A DNA stretch of 64,000 nt from Staphylococcus piscifermentans (GCF_900186985.1 NZ_LT906447.1:62001-126000), one strand, 5' to 3'; counted from the first letter of the stretch, positions 32,605 through 42,174 are shown. Notes: generated by a model from the sequence alone, not told the origin. A program made the numbers and translations.

Positions 32605-34860
32605 ATGAACAATATTAATATAAAAGACGCTTCGCAGAATAATTTGAAACATATTGATGTTAATATTCCCAAACATTTAATTACGGTGTTTACAGGACGT
32701 TCTGGTTCAGGGAAATCATCTCTCGTTTTTAACACTATCGCAGCTGAGTCTGAAAGGCTGTTGAATGAAAGTTATTCGAGTTATATTCAGTTTCATTTGA
32801 ATCAACAACCTAAACCGAAAGTGGGAGAGATTAAGAATTTGCCGGTTGCGATGACTATTAGTCAAAAACGTTTCAACGGCAATTCACGTTCCACAGTAGG
32901 GACAGCCTCTGATATCTATGCTGCCGTCAGATTATTATGGTCCAGAATAGGCGAACCGTTTGTCGGTTACTCTGATGTATTTTCTTTTAATAGTCCGAAT
33001 GGCATGTGTGAAACTTGTGAAGGCTTAGGTTACATTGAAGATATTAATTTAGACGAACTGCTGGATTGGGATAAATCGCTTAATGAAGGTGCGATTGACT
33101 TCCCTTCATTCGGTCCTGATAAAGAACGTGGTAAAGCGTATCGAGATAGCGGTTTGTTTGATAATGATAAGAAGTTGAAAGATTATACTAAAGAGGAATT
33201 GGATTTATTTTTATACCAAGAACCAATGAAGTTGAAAAATCCTCCGAAAGAGTGGCGTAAATCTGCTAAGTACGTCGGTTTAATTCCAAGGTTCAGCAGA
33301 ATATTCTTAGGAGATAAAGAGTTTAATAAAAAACGTTATGCTAAGCATCTGAAAAACGTTGTGACCAACAAGGTATGTCCAACGTGTCATGGACAACGCT
33401 TAAATCAGAAAGTATTAAGCTGTAAAATTAATGGCAAAAATATTTCTGAATTTACGCAAATGACTATCAAAGAGAATATAGAATTTCTGGATCAATTAGA
33501 GAATCCAACAGCTCAATATATTATTGAACCGTTACGTGCACAGTTAGAAGCATTGGATTATATCGGGCTAAGTTATTTAACGTTGAACCGTGTTACGACA
33601 ACACTTTCAGGCGGAGAAGCTCAACGGCTTAAGTTGATACGCCATTTAAATAGCCCCTTATCTGATTTGGTTTATATTATCGATGAGCCAAGTGTCGGCC
33701 TGCATCCGGAAGATATTTCCAAGATTAATGAAATTCTGCAATCCTTGAAGGACAAAGGAAATACGGTGTTAATTGTAGAACATGATCCGGATGTGGTTAA
33801 AGATGGCGACCATATTATTGATATGGGACCAGGTTCAGGTAAGCATGGCGGTGAAATTACTTTCCAAGGAACATATCAAGAATTATTGAAATCTGATACT
33901 TCGACCGGAAAAGCTTTACGTCAGAAACATCATTTGAAAAATAAAGTGCGTCAACCAGATGGCTTTTACCATATCGGTCCAGTGACTCAAAATAACTTAA
34001 AAGAAGTTTCCGCTTCTATTCCGAAAGAAGTTCTAACGGTAATTACAGGTGTAGCTGGTTCAGGTAAAAGTACCTTAGTTAAAGCAGGTTTTGAAGACGA
34101 AGACAATGTGATTATTATGGATCAAAAAGCAATTCAAGGTTCGAGTCGTTCTAATTTGCTGACTTATCTTGGTGTCTTTGACAGTGTCAGAAGCTTTTTC
34201 AGCAAACAGACAGGATTAAGCAAGGCAATGTTCAGTTATAATTCGAAAGGCGCTTGCCCGAATTGCGGAGGTAAAGGTTTTATTAAAACAGAAATTGCTT
34301 TCATGGGAGACTTTTCTCAAACATGTGAAGTGTGTCATGGCAAACGTTATCGTCCTGAAGTGTTAGAGGCCACAGTAGATGGGTACTCAATCGCCGATAT
34401 TTTAGATTTAACAGTCGACGAGGGTCTCGAATTTTTCGATCAGCAAAGTGATGTGAAAGCTAAGTTAGAAGCTTTGAGCAAAACAGGATTGACGTATATG
34501 ACACTTGGTCAGCCGTTGTCTACCTTATCAGGAGGCGAAATGCAACGTGTGAAATTAGCCCAACATTTAGATGAGCAAGTGAAAGACAGTGTCTTCATCT
34601 TTGACGAGCCTACGACAGGGTTGCACGAAGCGGATATTCCTGTGCTGATGAAGTGTTTCGATGATTTAATTGCTCAGAATAATACTGTAATCTTAATCGA
34701 ACATAATTTATCGATAATGTGTGAAGCGGATTGGATAGTAGACGTCGGACCAGGTCCAGGTCTTGATGGAGGAAAAGTATTATTTAGCGGTACACCTAAA
34801 GATTTCATTGAACAAGAAGAGACGCTGACTTCTAAACATTTAAAACGTTATATTCAATAA
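32605..34860 (+). CDS. UvrA-like ABC ATPase (class II UvrA / DrrC type)
   Basis: The 751-residue protein has two ABC cassettes as in UvrA: Walker A GRSGSGKSS and GVAGSGKST, signatures LSGGEAQRLKLI and LSGGEMQRVKLA, and Walker B VYIIDEPSVGL and FIFDEPTTGL. Zinc-finger cysteines are present (CETCEGLGY, CPTCHGQR, CPNCGGKG, CEVCHGKR). It is about 190 residues shorter than UvrA of excision repair, as in class II UvrA proteins, which lack the UvrB-binding region and are linked to antibiotic or DNA-intercalator tolerance in some bacteria. The ATG at 32605 is used since GGAGGT lies 6 bases before it. It appears monocistronic, 127 bases after the second TagF-like gene. Confidence 0.85.
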   Translation: MNNINIKDASQNNLKHIDVNIPKHLITVFTGRSGSGKSSLVFNTIAAESERLLNESYSSYIQFHLNQQPKPKVGEIKNLPVAMTISQKRFNGNSRSTVGTASDIYAAVRLLWSRIGEPFVGYSDVFSFNSPNGMCETCEGLGYIEDINLDELLDWDKSLNEGAIDFPSFGPDKERGKAYRDSGLFDNDKKLKDYTKEELDLFLYQEPMKLKNPPKEWRKSAKYVGLIPRFSRIFLGDKEFNKKRYAKHLKNVVTNKVCPTCHGQRLNQKVLSCKINGKNISEFTQMTIKENIEFLDQLENPTAQYIIEPLRAQLEALDYIGLSYLTLNRVTTTLSGGEAQRLKLIRHLNSPLSDLVYIIDEPSVGLHPEDISKINEILQSLKDKGNTVLIVEHDPDVVKDGDHIIDMGPGSGKHGGEITFQGTYQELLKSDTSTGKALRQKHHLKNKVRQPDGFYHIGPVTQNNLKEVSASIPKEVLTVITGVAGSGKSTLVKAGFEDEDNVIIMDQKAIQGSSRSNLLTYLGVFDSVRSFFSKQTGLSKAMFSYNSKGACPNCGGKGFIKTEIAFMGDFSQTCEVCHGKRYRPEVLEATVDGYSIADILDLTVDEGLEFFDQQSDVKAKLEALSKTGLTYMTLGQPLSTLSGGEMQRVKLAQHLDEQVKDSVFIFDEPTTGLHEADIPVLMKCFDDLIAQNNTVILIEHNLSIMCEADWIVDVGPGPGLDGGKVLFSGTPKDFIEQEETLTSKHLKRYIQ

Positions 34861-34916
34861 TTTATAGACGCTGAGTAGGGATATTTAATGTTCCTATTCA
34901 GATAGCTACTGCCAGT

Positions 34917-34965
34917 GCAAAGAGAAGAGTTGAGACATTATTATGCCCCACCTCTCTTTTTGCTA
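34917..34965 (+). terminator. Probable terminator after the UvrA-like gene
   Basis: GCAAAGAGA (34917-34925) and TCTCTTTTTGC (34953-34963) form an imperfect stem with a U-rich right arm. The loop contains TGAGACATTATTATGCCC, also found almost unchanged in the terminator after the lipase locus. Confidence 0.6.
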
Positions 34966-35007
34966 TTTGGGAATGGTATTTAATGGCAAGGGGGCGAAGG
35001 GAATGCA

Positions 35008-35202
35008 AAGTGTATAGGCGACGAGTGCGAGCCTCGACACTTTGGCCCGAAACTGTATAGGCAGGAGAAGTGAGCCTCGACACTTTGGCCCGAAACTGTA
35101 TAGGCAGGAGAAGTGAGCCTCGACACTTTGGCTCGAAACTGTATAGGCGAGAGAAGTGAGCCTCGACACTTTGGCCCGAAACTGTATAGGCGATGAGTGT
35201 GC
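35008..35202. repeat. 43-bp direct tandem repeats (minisatellite), four full copies
   Basis: Units begin with GCCTCGACACTTTGG at 35031, 35074, 35117 and 35160, exactly 43 bases apart, and continue CCCGAAACTGTATAGG plus a variable tail (CAGGAGAAGTGA, or CGAGAGAAGTGA in one). A partial unit precedes them from about 35008. Single-base differences are present (GGCTCG for GGCCCG in unit 3). The repeats abut each other with no spacers. The GC content is well above the flanks. The 509-base gap holding them contains no gene I can support; frames through the repeat shift because 43 is not a multiple of three. Confidence 0.9.
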
Positions 35203-35214
35203 GCCTATACAGTT
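35180..35214. terminator. Perfect 13-bp hairpin closing the minisatellite
   Basis: AACTGTATAGGCG (35180-35192) and CGCCTATACAGTT (35202-35214) form a perfect stem with a 9-base loop. The left arm is the end of the last 43-bp unit, and the right arm is its inverted copy. It could act as a terminator, but only a short T-rich run follows. Confidence 0.5.
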
Positions 35215-35369
35215 CCCTTAATTTTTCGAACATAGAGTTAGAAAATACAAGATTCAATAATGATTATTAGAAAATAGGGTAAGATAAATTAAGACAATAT
35301 TATTCAATATTTAGTAAATAGAAATAACAGCTAATAGTGAAAATTTAAGGAAATGAAGGAGTACACAAC

Positions 35370-35957
35370 ATGACACAAACATTATATTTGATCCGACATG
35401 GCCAGACACTATTTAATCAGAAGGGACAAATACAAGGTGCGTCAGATTCGCCTTTAACAGAACTTGGAAAAGAACAGGCGGAAGCGGCAAAACGTTATTT
35501 TGACCAGTTGAATTTAAGTGATTATGAATTATTTTCTTCTACACAAGAACGTGCTTCTGATACTTTAGAAATCTTGTTTCCGAATGAACCATATACTAGA
35601 TTGAAAGGGATTAAAGAATGGAACTACGGTCTGTTTGAAGGAGAATCAGAATTGCTCAATCCACCTCGTGAAAAAGGTGTAGTTCTATTTGGAGACTTTT
35701 TTGCAGGTTATGGTGGAGAAACAGCAGATGAAGTGCAAGAAAGGGCAGTGACTACGCTTACTGACATTATGAAACAAACTGCAAAACAGAATGTGATTGC
35801 CGTCAGTCATGGTGATGTTTTGCTATTATTTGCACGGAAATCGTTGCCGTTAGAAGAAGTCCAAAAAATGCATTTTGGTAATTGCTGCATTTTAAAATTT
35901 GAATATAAAGGTAATAAGTTTAGATTCATAGAAATCATAAATCCTACTGTAAATTGA
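35370..35957 (+). CDS. Histidine phosphatase family protein (phosphoglycerate-mutase-like)
   Basis: The 195-residue protein has the phospho-accepting LIRHGQTLFNQ motif near the N-terminus, LTELGKEQA, a mid-protein KEWNYGLFEGE (Glu likely the proton donor) and the second catalytic His in IAVSHGDVLL. Members include cofactor-dependent phosphoglycerate mutase, alpha-ribazole phosphatase and broad phosphatases. At 195 residues this is shorter than typical dPGM (about 230), so a small-molecule phosphatase is more likely. AAGGAG lies upstream of the ATG. It appears to be transcribed alone and ends at a strong terminator. Confidence 0.85.
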   Translation: MTQTLYLIRHGQTLFNQKGQIQGASDSPLTELGKEQAEAAKRYFDQLNLSDYELFSSTQERASDTLEILFPNEPYTRLKGIKEWNYGLFEGESELLNPPREKGVVLFGDFFAGYGGETADEVQERAVTTLTDIMKQTAKQNVIAVSHGDVLLLFARKSLPLEEVQKMHFGNCCILKFEYKGNKFRFIEIINPTVN

Positions 35958-35966
35958 ACATAAAAC

Positions 35967-36005
35967 AAGGCTAGGCAACTCCTCAACGGAACTGCCTAGC
36001 CTTTT
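35967..36005. terminator. Bidirectional terminator
   Basis: AAGGCTAGGCA and TGCCTAGCCTT form a perfect 11-bp stem, followed by TTT on the plus strand and TTGTTTTA on the minus strand. It serves the phosphatase gene and the converging DUF896 gene. Confidence 0.85.
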
Positions 36006-36043
36006 ACAATATGGGTTGTGCTATTCATCTATATTTTAATTTA

Positions 36044-36283
36044 TTATTCAGGTTTTAAATCTAAAGTTCCCATTTCTTCGCGCAAGTTATAAATTTTATC
36101 TGGTGTTACGTCTTCACCAAGTGGATCTACAACTTTCAATGTTGAGAATGTGCTTACAACTTGTCCACGAATCATTTTAAGGTATTCTTGTCTCAATTCA
36201 TGTTGTTCTTGTTTTTCTGATGTGCTGAGTACCATTTCTTTTTCTTTATTTGCAAGTTCATTAATTCTATCTAATAATTTCAT
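36044..36283 (-). CDS. DUF896 (UPF0291/YnzC-type) small protein
   Basis: The 79-residue protein begins MKLLDRINELANKEKE and contains KEQ-like helical heptads followed by VVDPLGEDVTPDKIYNLRE, the DUF896 signature. It is a small cytoplasmic helical hairpin of unknown function; the family is widespread in Firmicutes, and B. subtilis YnzC is in an SOS-linked operon. The ATG at 36283 matches family N-termini, but the ribosome site AAGGAGG is 12 bases away; a TTG at 36289 has better spacing (6 bases) and would add two residues. It overlaps the end of the luciferase-like gene, so the two are coupled. Confidence 0.8.
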   Translation of the reverse strand: MKLLDRINELANKEKEMVLSTSEKQEQHELRQEYLKMIRGQVVSTFSTLKVVDPLGEDVTPDKIYNLREEMGTLDLKPE

Positions 36284-37241
36284 AATCAATTTGTTCCTCC
36301 TTAGTCATGTTTGGTGGGAAATGTGGAATCACATAATCGCCCAATTCTTTCATTAAATCTTGATACGTTCTTTCATGTGTCAATAAGTGCAGCATGATAT
36401 GGTTCGTACCAATACGTTCATAAGATTTTAATACATTGATTAACGTGTTTCGGCCTAATCTGTAGCCACCCTTAACGGGTTTGATTTTTTCATTCGGATC
36501 TTTTGATAAATCAATGACTAGCGGATGCATAAAAGGTTTAAATTCATCGTTGTCGTGCCACTCTTTGAGAAGTGCTTTTTGTTGTTGGAAACCTTGCGGA
36601 TAAAACATCCAGCCATCCATATTTTCTTTAATCCAGTTAATATCTTGTTTAGCATATCCTGTCGCAAAGAGCGGGATATGATTATATTTCGGTAATACTT
36701 GCAAGCCGGAATCCTCATATAACTCAAAGATAGAGTTTGAGATTTGAGGCGAGTGGTCTTGCCATAGTGCTTTCAGTGAATCGACAGTTTCTCTGAATCT
36801 TAAAGATAACGTCTCAGGTTCGACTTTGAATGCTGGAAACTCAAATTGGCGGTCTCCAGTTGCGAGCCCCATTAATAATCGCTCTCCCGATATCAAGTCA
36901 AGAGTCGCAGCTGCTTTAGCAATGTGAATTGGATGACGTAATGTCGCAACAATACTAGATGTTCCGAGAGCAATTTTACTAGTTCGAGCACTGAGGTAAG
37001 TTAAAAATACAAACGGATCGTAGTTTGTCGTTACATTACCTAAATGCGGACTATAAAGCGGGTTGTCTCGTACAAATAGGCTCGTAAATCCAAGTTCTTC
37101 AGCGTACTGCGCCAATTGAGCTTGTTGTTCAAACGACAATGCGATATTTTCAGAGTTATCAAAAGGAATCGTTAAACCTAAGGTCAAATGGTCCTTTTGA
37201 AAAGTCCGTTTGAAACCATTGTGTTGATTGATTGTTGTCAC
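36267..37241 (-). CDS. Luciferase-like (LLM) flavin-dependent oxidoreductase
   Basis: The 324-residue protein folds as a bacterial-luciferase TIM barrel: FTSLFVRDNPLY, IALGTSSIVATLRHPIHIAKAAATLDLISGERLLMGLATGD. It resembles the BA3436 subgroup of luciferase-type oxidoreductases as I remember it. These use reduced flavin (FMN or F420); staphylococci lack F420, so FMN is likely. Substrate unknown. GTG at 37241 is the start, with AGGAGGG 6-7 bases upstream. It is followed by an overlapping DUF896 gene and diverges from the crt operon. Confidence 0.8.
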   Translation of the reverse strand: MTTINQHNGFKRTFQKDHLTLGLTIPFDNSENIALSFEQQAQLAQYAEELGFTSLFVRDNPLYSPHLGNVTTNYDPFVFLTYLSARTSKIALGTSSIVATLRHPIHIAKAAATLDLISGERLLMGLATGDRQFEFPAFKVEPETLSLRFRETVDSLKALWQDHSPQISNSIFELYEDSGLQVLPKYNHIPLFATGYAKQDINWIKENMDGWMFYPQGFQQQKALLKEWHDNDEFKPFMHPLVIDLSKDPNEKIKPVKGGYRLGRNTLINVLKSYERIGTNHIMLHLLTHERTYQDLMKELGDYVIPHFPPNMTKEEQIDYEIIR

Positions 37242-37444
37242 GTCTATCCCTCCTAACTTGAATGATTAGACAACCTTTTAAACGGCTTAATCAAGTTGTC
37301 TACAAGCATTCTACAACGTTTAGTAAACTAACGCAAACCTTGTGCTCACGCGGTTTATCGATTTAGTCAAAAAAGGTCAAAAACGTTGATTTGACGCGGT
37401 TTTAAATAAAAAAATAAATTACGATGATACAATTCTTTCTACTA

Positions 37445-37469
37445 GTTTCAGAAAATAAGAGACGGGTAA
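37445..37469 (+). promoter_or_regulatory. SigB-type promoter of the crt operon
   Basis: GTTTCA (37445-37450) and GGGTAA (37464-37469), 13 bases apart, fit the sigma-B consensus GTTTWW-N12-15-GGGWAW. The -10 lies 38 bases before crtO. The S. aureus crtOPQMN operon is known to depend on sigma B, so this matches established control. Confidence 0.75.
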
Positions 37470-37507
37470 ACTAGATTATATTGAATATCTAGGATGAGCA
37501 AATAAAT

Positions 37508-37984
37508 ATGAAAAAATTATTCTTATGGAATTCACTATTTTGGTTTGCAGTACATATGGTCATTTCTACGCTCGGCACCAGAATTCCTTCAAGTTTCTTT
37601 ATACACTATGCAAATCTTTTTAAAAGTTGGCCTTTTGAAAAGAAAGGGCACTTTTGGCAGAAATATTTTAAAGTCAAAGTGTGGAAACAACATTTGCCTA
37701 ATGGACAAAGTTTCAATCCAGCTGTCAGAAGCCATACTACAGTGGCTAAATCCGCTTCTTATGCCGAACTACATCAATTTATTATCGAAACACGCCGCGC
37801 AGAATTGATTCATGCACTCTCAATACTGCCAGCGTTTATTTTTTTACCTGCTGCTAAACCCATTAAGTATATCAATATAACTTATGCACTGGCGGCCAAT
37901 TTACCTTGTTGGATTGCACAACGCTATAATCGTCCGAATTTAGAACGTTACGCAGAGAAAGTCTTACAAAGAGAAAAAAGGTGA
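37508..37984 (+). CDS. crtO: Glycosyl-4,4'-diaponeurosporenoate acyltransferase CrtO
   Basis: CrtO esterifies the sugar of glycosyl-diaponeurosporenoate with a fatty acid, the last step of staphyloxanthin synthesis. The 158-residue protein matches staphylococcal CrtO as I remember it: LGTRIPSSFF near residue 20, W(P)FEKKGHFWQKYF, ETRRAELIHALSILPAF and RYNRPNLE near the end. It has two or three hydrophobic segments and is expected in the membrane. The ribosome site is weak (AGGAT, 15 bases from the ATG). It is the first gene behind the SigB promoter and lies 4 bases before crtP. Confidence 0.9.
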   Translation: MKKLFLWNSLFWFAVHMVISTLGTRIPSSFFIHYANLFKSWPFEKKGHFWQKYFKVKVWKQHLPNGQSFNPAVRSHTTVAKSASYAELHQFIIETRRAELIHALSILPAFIFLPAAKPIKYINITYALAANLPCWIAQRYNRPNLERYAEKVLQREKR

Positions 37985-37988
37985 TTAA

Positions 37989-39476
37989 ATGCAGGCACAG
38001 AAAGTTGCCATCATTGGAGGCGGACTCGGAGGCATTTCAGCAGCGATACGTTTAGCGCAAGAAGGCTATCAAGTTGACCTCTATGAACAAAATAAACACA
38101 TCGGCGGCAAGGTCAATCGTTTAGAAACGCAGGATTTCGGATTTGATTTAGGACCTTCTATCTTAACGATGCCCAAAATCTTCAAACGGCTCTTTGAATA
38201 TAGTCATAAAAAATTAGAAGATTATGTCCAAATTCGCAAGATGAATCTCCAAATCCGTAATTTTTATCCAGACGGAACACAAATTGATTTATATGAGAAT
38301 CTGCAAGACATGCTCTTGCAAAATCCTGAACTGACACCTCATGATATTGCCCAACTGCAAGATTTCTTTCATTATGCGCAGCGCATTCATCATTATGCAG
38401 AGATAAGTTATTTTGATAAAGGGATCGATACACTTTTATCGATGATTCGTTATCATGGCCCGTTTGCTGCGTTGAAGCACTTTGATTACTTTCATACGAT
38501 GCAAGAAGCGATTGACAAGCGTGTAGATAACTCTTATTTGCGTGAGATGTTAGGTTATTTTATTAAGTACGTCGGGTCTTCTGCTTATGATGCGCCGGCA
38601 GTCTTATCGTTATTGCCGCAAATGCAGCATGCAGAAGGATTGTGGTATGTAGATGGCGGTATCCATAAACTGGCTCAGGCTTTAGCGCAACTTGCACATG
38701 AAGAAGGCGTGCAACTTCACTTCGAACAAGAAATCACGCGCTTAATTCCTGAGCATAAACATCTTAAATATGCTGAGTTGAAAGACGGCTCGCTTATCCA
38801 GGCAGATTATTTCGTCTCTAATATGGAAGTCATTCCGCTCTATCGTCATTTGCTAGATTTCAAAGACAAAGATTTAGATAAGTTGGAACGTAAATTCGAA
38901 CCTGCCGCTTCAGGTTACGTCATACATCTGGGAGTAGACAAATCGTACCCGGAACTCCGCCATCACAATTTTTTCTTTTCAAAGGATTCAAAGCGTAATT
39001 ATCACGAAGTATTTCATGAGTGCGTGTTGCCGCAAGATCCGACGATTTACATGGTGAATACGAATAAGACGGATACCTCACAAGCGCCGGATGGGTATGA
39101 GAATATCAAAGTCTTGCCGCATATTCCTTATATTCAGCAACAGCCTTTCTCAGAAGCGGATTATCGTCAATTTCGCGAGACGGTGCTGAATAAATTGGAG
39201 CGTATGGGATTGACGAATTTACGTGAGCATATTGTTTATGAGGATATTTGGACGCCGCATGATATTGAACGTCATTATAAATCTAATAAAGGTGCGATTT
39301 ACGGTGTGGTTTCCGATAGAAAGAAAAATAAAGGCTTCAAATTTCCTAAACATAGCCAGTACTATGACAATTTGTACTTTGTAGGTGGTTCTGTCAATCC
39401 GGGACCAGGGATGCCGATGGTGACATTAAGCGGGATGCAAGTTGCCGATTTAATTACGAGCCGAAAGAGAAAGTAG
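37989..39476 (+). CDS. crtP: 4,4'-diaponeurosporene oxygenase CrtP
   Basis: CrtP oxidises the terminal methyl of 4,4'-diaponeurosporene toward the carboxylic acid in staphyloxanthin synthesis. The 495-residue flavoprotein has the dinucleotide motif [19 protein letters not shown] near the N-terminus, [37 protein letters not shown] and the closing FAD motif [16 protein letters not shown]. It agrees closely with S. aureus CrtP from memory. AAAAGGTG precedes the ATG. It sits second in crtO-P-Q-N. Confidence 0.95.
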   Translation: MQAQKVAIIGGGLGGISAAIRLAQEGYQVDLYEQNKHIGGKVNRLETQDFGFDLGPSILTMPKIFKRLFEYSHKKLEDYVQIRKMNLQIRNFYPDGTQIDLYENLQDMLLQNPELTPHDIAQLQDFFHYAQRIHHYAEISYFDKGIDTLLSMIRYHGPFAALKHFDYFHTMQEAIDKRVDNSYLREMLGYFIKYVGSSAYDAPAVLSLLPQMQHAEGLWYVDGGIHKLAQALAQLAHEEGVQLHFEQEITRLIPEHKHLKYAELKDGSLIQADYFVSNMEVIPLYRHLLDFKDKDLDKLERKFEPAASGYVIHLGVDKSYPELRHHNFFFSKDSKRNYHEVFHECVLPQDPTIYMVNTNKTDTSQAPDGYENIKVLPHIPYIQQQPFSEADYRQFRETVLNKLERMGLTNLREHIVYEDIWTPHDIERHYKSNKGAIYGVVSDRKKNKGFKFPKHSQYYDNLYFVGGSVNPGPGMPMVTLSGMQVADLITSRKRK

Positions 39477-39483
39477 GGGTAAT

Positions 39484-40605
39484 ATGAAACATTTGCAACG
39501 CTGGTTGAGCGGCTTTACAGTAGCTTCAATCGTGTGTGGTTCCTTGATGTATCGCTATCGAAAGAGAATTACTGCCCGCACTGCCCGCGCGCATCAAGGT
39601 GTCAGTATTATTATTCCTGCCCGTAATGAAGCGGAGAATTTACCGCGTTTGTTGGCGTCTTTGACAGGGTCGGAGAATACAGAAGTAATTGTAATGGATG
39701 ACGGTTCGACAGACGCTACCAGAGACATTGCAGAAGACTATGGCGCCAAGGTGTATGCTGTTTCTGATGACGCTGAATGGCAAGGGAAGTCGCATGCTTG
39801 TTATGAAGGAAGTTTGAAAGCACAGAAAGCGTTATTGATGTTTGTGGATGCAGATGTGTGGTTTGAAGCGGAAGACAGCTTGGAGCGCATTCTTGCACAA
39901 TATCAGCAACAAGGGAATCAAGGATTGTTATCCATCCAACCTTATCATCATATCGAAGAGTCGTATGAAAATTTATCGGTTATCTTTAATTTAATGACAA
40001 TGATCGGTATGAATGTCTTTTCGGTGACTCGTGAAAAGAATACCCCGGAAAGTGCTTTCGGCCCAGTGTTGCTGACTAATCGCGCAGATTATTTCCGAAC
40101 TCAAGGACACCGCAATGCTGCCACACAGATTATCGAAGGTTTCGCTTTGAGTGAAGCTTATCATCATGCGCATTTACCTGTAAGGTTATTTGAAGGAGAA
40201 GGCACAGTCAATTTCCGCATGTATCCGCAAGGGCTGCGTAGTTTGATTGCAGGCTGGTCCAAACACTTTGCGGTCGGAGCTCAAAATACCCAAAGCAGTG
40301 TGATGTTATTGATTATGGTTTGGCTCTTTGGCTCGGCCACTTCATTAGCTCAAGTTATCGCTGCACTCTCTAAACCGAAAGCTGTCAGTCAATCGCAAAT
40401 GTTGCGAGCATTATCATTATATACACTTTATGGTCTGCAATTTTATCGCTTAGGGCGTAGAACTGGCAGCTTTAAACCGTGGCTCACACTTGCACATCCA
40501 GTGTGCTTTGCCTTTTTTATCTTTATCTTTTCTAAATCGTGGTTTGACGTCAATATACGCAAATCCGTGCGCTGGAAAGGGCGCAATATTGTTATTAAAA
40601 AATAG
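39484..40605 (+). CDS. crtQ: 4,4'-diaponeurosporenoate glycosyltransferase CrtQ
   Basis: CrtQ attaches glucose to diaponeurosporenoate. The 373-residue family-2 glycosyltransferase has an N-terminal membrane segment, the nucleotide motif IIPARNEAENLPRLLASL, VMDDGSTDATRD, LMFVDADVWF with the DxD-like metal site, and C-terminal membrane segments. GTAGGGGTAAT precedes the ATG at good spacing. In S. aureus crtM follows crtQ; here the next gene, 36 bases on, is crtN, so crtM is missing from the expected slot. Confidence 0.9.
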   Translation: MKHLQRWLSGFTVASIVCGSLMYRYRKRITARTARAHQGVSIIIPARNEAENLPRLLASLTGSENTEVIVMDDGSTDATRDIAEDYGAKVYAVSDDAEWQGKSHACYEGSLKAQKALLMFVDADVWFEAEDSLERILAQYQQQGNQGLLSIQPYHHIEESYENLSVIFNLMTMIGMNVFSVTREKNTPESAFGPVLLTNRADYFRTQGHRNAATQIIEGFALSEAYHHAHLPVRLFEGEGTVNFRMYPQGLRSLIAGWSKHFAVGAQNTQSSVMLLIMVWLFGSATSLAQVIAALSKPKAVSQSQMLRALSLYTLYGLQFYRLGRRTGSFKPWLTLAHPVCFAFFIFIFSKSWFDVNIRKSVRWKGRNIVIKK

Positions 40606-40641
40606 GACAGTCAGTGAACGTCCGAGTGAAGGTGAATAAAT

Positions 40642-42147
40642 ATGAAAATCGCAATTATAGGCGGCGGTATTGCAGGTTTAGCTGCAGCTGCCAGATTATC
40701 AGCGCAACATCATGAGGTAACCATATATGAAAAGAACAGCCAAGTGGGAGGACGAATGTCCCGCTTTACTGACCAAGGGTTCACATTTGATATGGGTCCT
40801 ACAATTGTGATGATGCCGGATACGTATTATGATGTCTTTCACTTTGCTGGCAAAAATCTAAATGATTATCTAGAGATGAAACAATTGCCCTATCTATATG
40901 ATGTGCATTTTGCAGATGATGACAAAATCTCGATTCCGACAGATTTAGTAGAACTGCGCAACACCTTGGAAAATATTGAAGAGGGGACCACTCACGGCTT
41001 CATGCAATTTCTGACAGATATTTATCAGCGTTATGAAATTGCGCGAGAACACTTTTTAGAACGGGCTTTTAGAAAGCCGACCGACTTCTACAATCCTTAT
41101 ACCCTCTATCAAGGAATGCGTTTGAAAACATTCGGTAATGCGCAGAACCTCATTGATAATTATGTTGAAAATGACAAAATCAGAAAGATGTTGGCCTTTC
41201 AAACGTTATATATCGGCATTGATCCTAAACGTACGCCATCGTTATATACGCTCATTCCTATGGTGGAAATGATGTTCGGGGTACATTACATTAAAGGCGG
41301 TATGTATGGTTTTGCTGAGGCGTTGAAGCGGTTGAATGAAGAGTTGGGCACACGCATTGTGACGAATGCAGAGATAGAAGAAATTGTGATTGATTCGCGC
41401 TTCAAGCAAGCAGATGGCGTTAAGGTCGATGGTCAGTATGAACACTTCGATAAAGTGCTGTGCACAGCGGATTTCCCTTATGCAGCTCAACATTTATTTA
41501 AAGATGAAACTCAATTAGCTGCTTATCCGAAAAAGAAAATCGATAAGATGGATTATGCTTGTTCAGCGTTCTTGATGTATATCGGCATTGATGAAGATTT
41601 AAGCGAGCAATTGCGCATCCATAATGTTATCTTTGCGGAAGATTTTGAACAGAATATTGATGACATCTTCAGTGGGCGTCTGCCGAAAGATCCTTCTATT
41701 TATTTACATGCACCGAGTGTGGAAGACCCAGCGCTTGCTCCTAAAGGGAAAACTGGGATTTATGCATTGATGCCAGTTCCTGAATTGAAAGTAGGCCAAG
41801 TAGATTGGAAGAATCCAGAAACCATTCAAACCGCGAAACAACATATTTACGCTAAATTGAACAAAGCTGTTGGTACACAAGATATTGAGTCTCAAGTATT
41901 AACTGAAACCATTTTTACGCCCAAAGATTTTGAAAATGAGTACAATGCGAAATTCGGCACTGCATTCGGTTTAATGCCGACATTGGCGCAAAGTAATTAT
42001 TATCGTCCGCATAATGTCAGTCGAGACTATAAAGATTTATATTTTGCAGGGGCAAGCGTGCATCCAGGCGCAGGCGTCCCAATAGTCTTAACGAGTGCTA
42101 AAGTGACAGTAGATGAAATGTTGAAAGACATAGAGAATGGCGTGTAA
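40642..42147 (+). CDS. crtN: 4,4'-diapophytoene desaturase CrtN
   Basis: CrtN desaturates 4,4'-diapophytoene to 4,4'-diaponeurosporene, giving the yellow chromophore. The 501-residue flavoprotein closely follows S. aureus CrtN as remembered: IGGGIAGLAAAARLS, GGRMS, FDMGPTIVMMPD, FQTLYIGIDPKR, MFGVHYIKGGMYG, FGLMPTLAQSNYY and the FAD-binding LYFAGASVHPGAGVPI. AAGGTG precedes the ATG. It ends the crt cluster. Its substrate is made by CrtM, whose gene is not in this window. Confidence 0.95.
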   Translation: MKIAIIGGGIAGLAAAARLSAQHHEVTIYEKNSQVGGRMSRFTDQGFTFDMGPTIVMMPDTYYDVFHFAGKNLNDYLEMKQLPYLYDVHFADDDKISIPTDLVELRNTLENIEEGTTHGFMQFLTDIYQRYEIAREHFLERAFRKPTDFYNPYTLYQGMRLKTFGNAQNLIDNYVENDKIRKMLAFQTLYIGIDPKRTPSLYTLIPMVEMMFGVHYIKGGMYGFAEALKRLNEELGTRIVTNAEIEEIVIDSRFKQADGVKVDGQYEHFDKVLCTADFPYAAQHLFKDETQLAAYPKKKIDKMDYACSAFLMYIGIDEDLSEQLRIHNVIFAEDFEQNIDDIFSGRLPKDPSIYLHAPSVEDPALAPKGKTGIYALMPVPELKVGQVDWKNPETIQTAKQHIYAKLNKAVGTQDIESQVLTETIFTPKDFENEYNAKFGTAFGLMPTLAQSNYYRPHNVSRDYKDLYFAGASVHPGAGVPIVLTSAKVTVDEMLKDIENGV

Positions 42148-42174
42148 TGAGCAGATACTTTCCCTTCGACCTAG

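Noticed and set aside
35031-35202. CRISPR array
   Set aside because: The 43-bp units abut directly with no spacers, and no cas genes are present.
34898-35257. A 119-codon minus-strand frame with repeated SLLLPIQFRAKVSRL-like text
   Set aside because: It is a translation of the 43-bp DNA repeat; 43 is not a multiple of three, the motif text recurs in two frames, and there is no ribosome site.
36150-36356. Plus-strand frame across the DUF896 gene
   Set aside because: Shadow of the DUF896 coding strand; hydrophobic and Cys-rich with no start signal.
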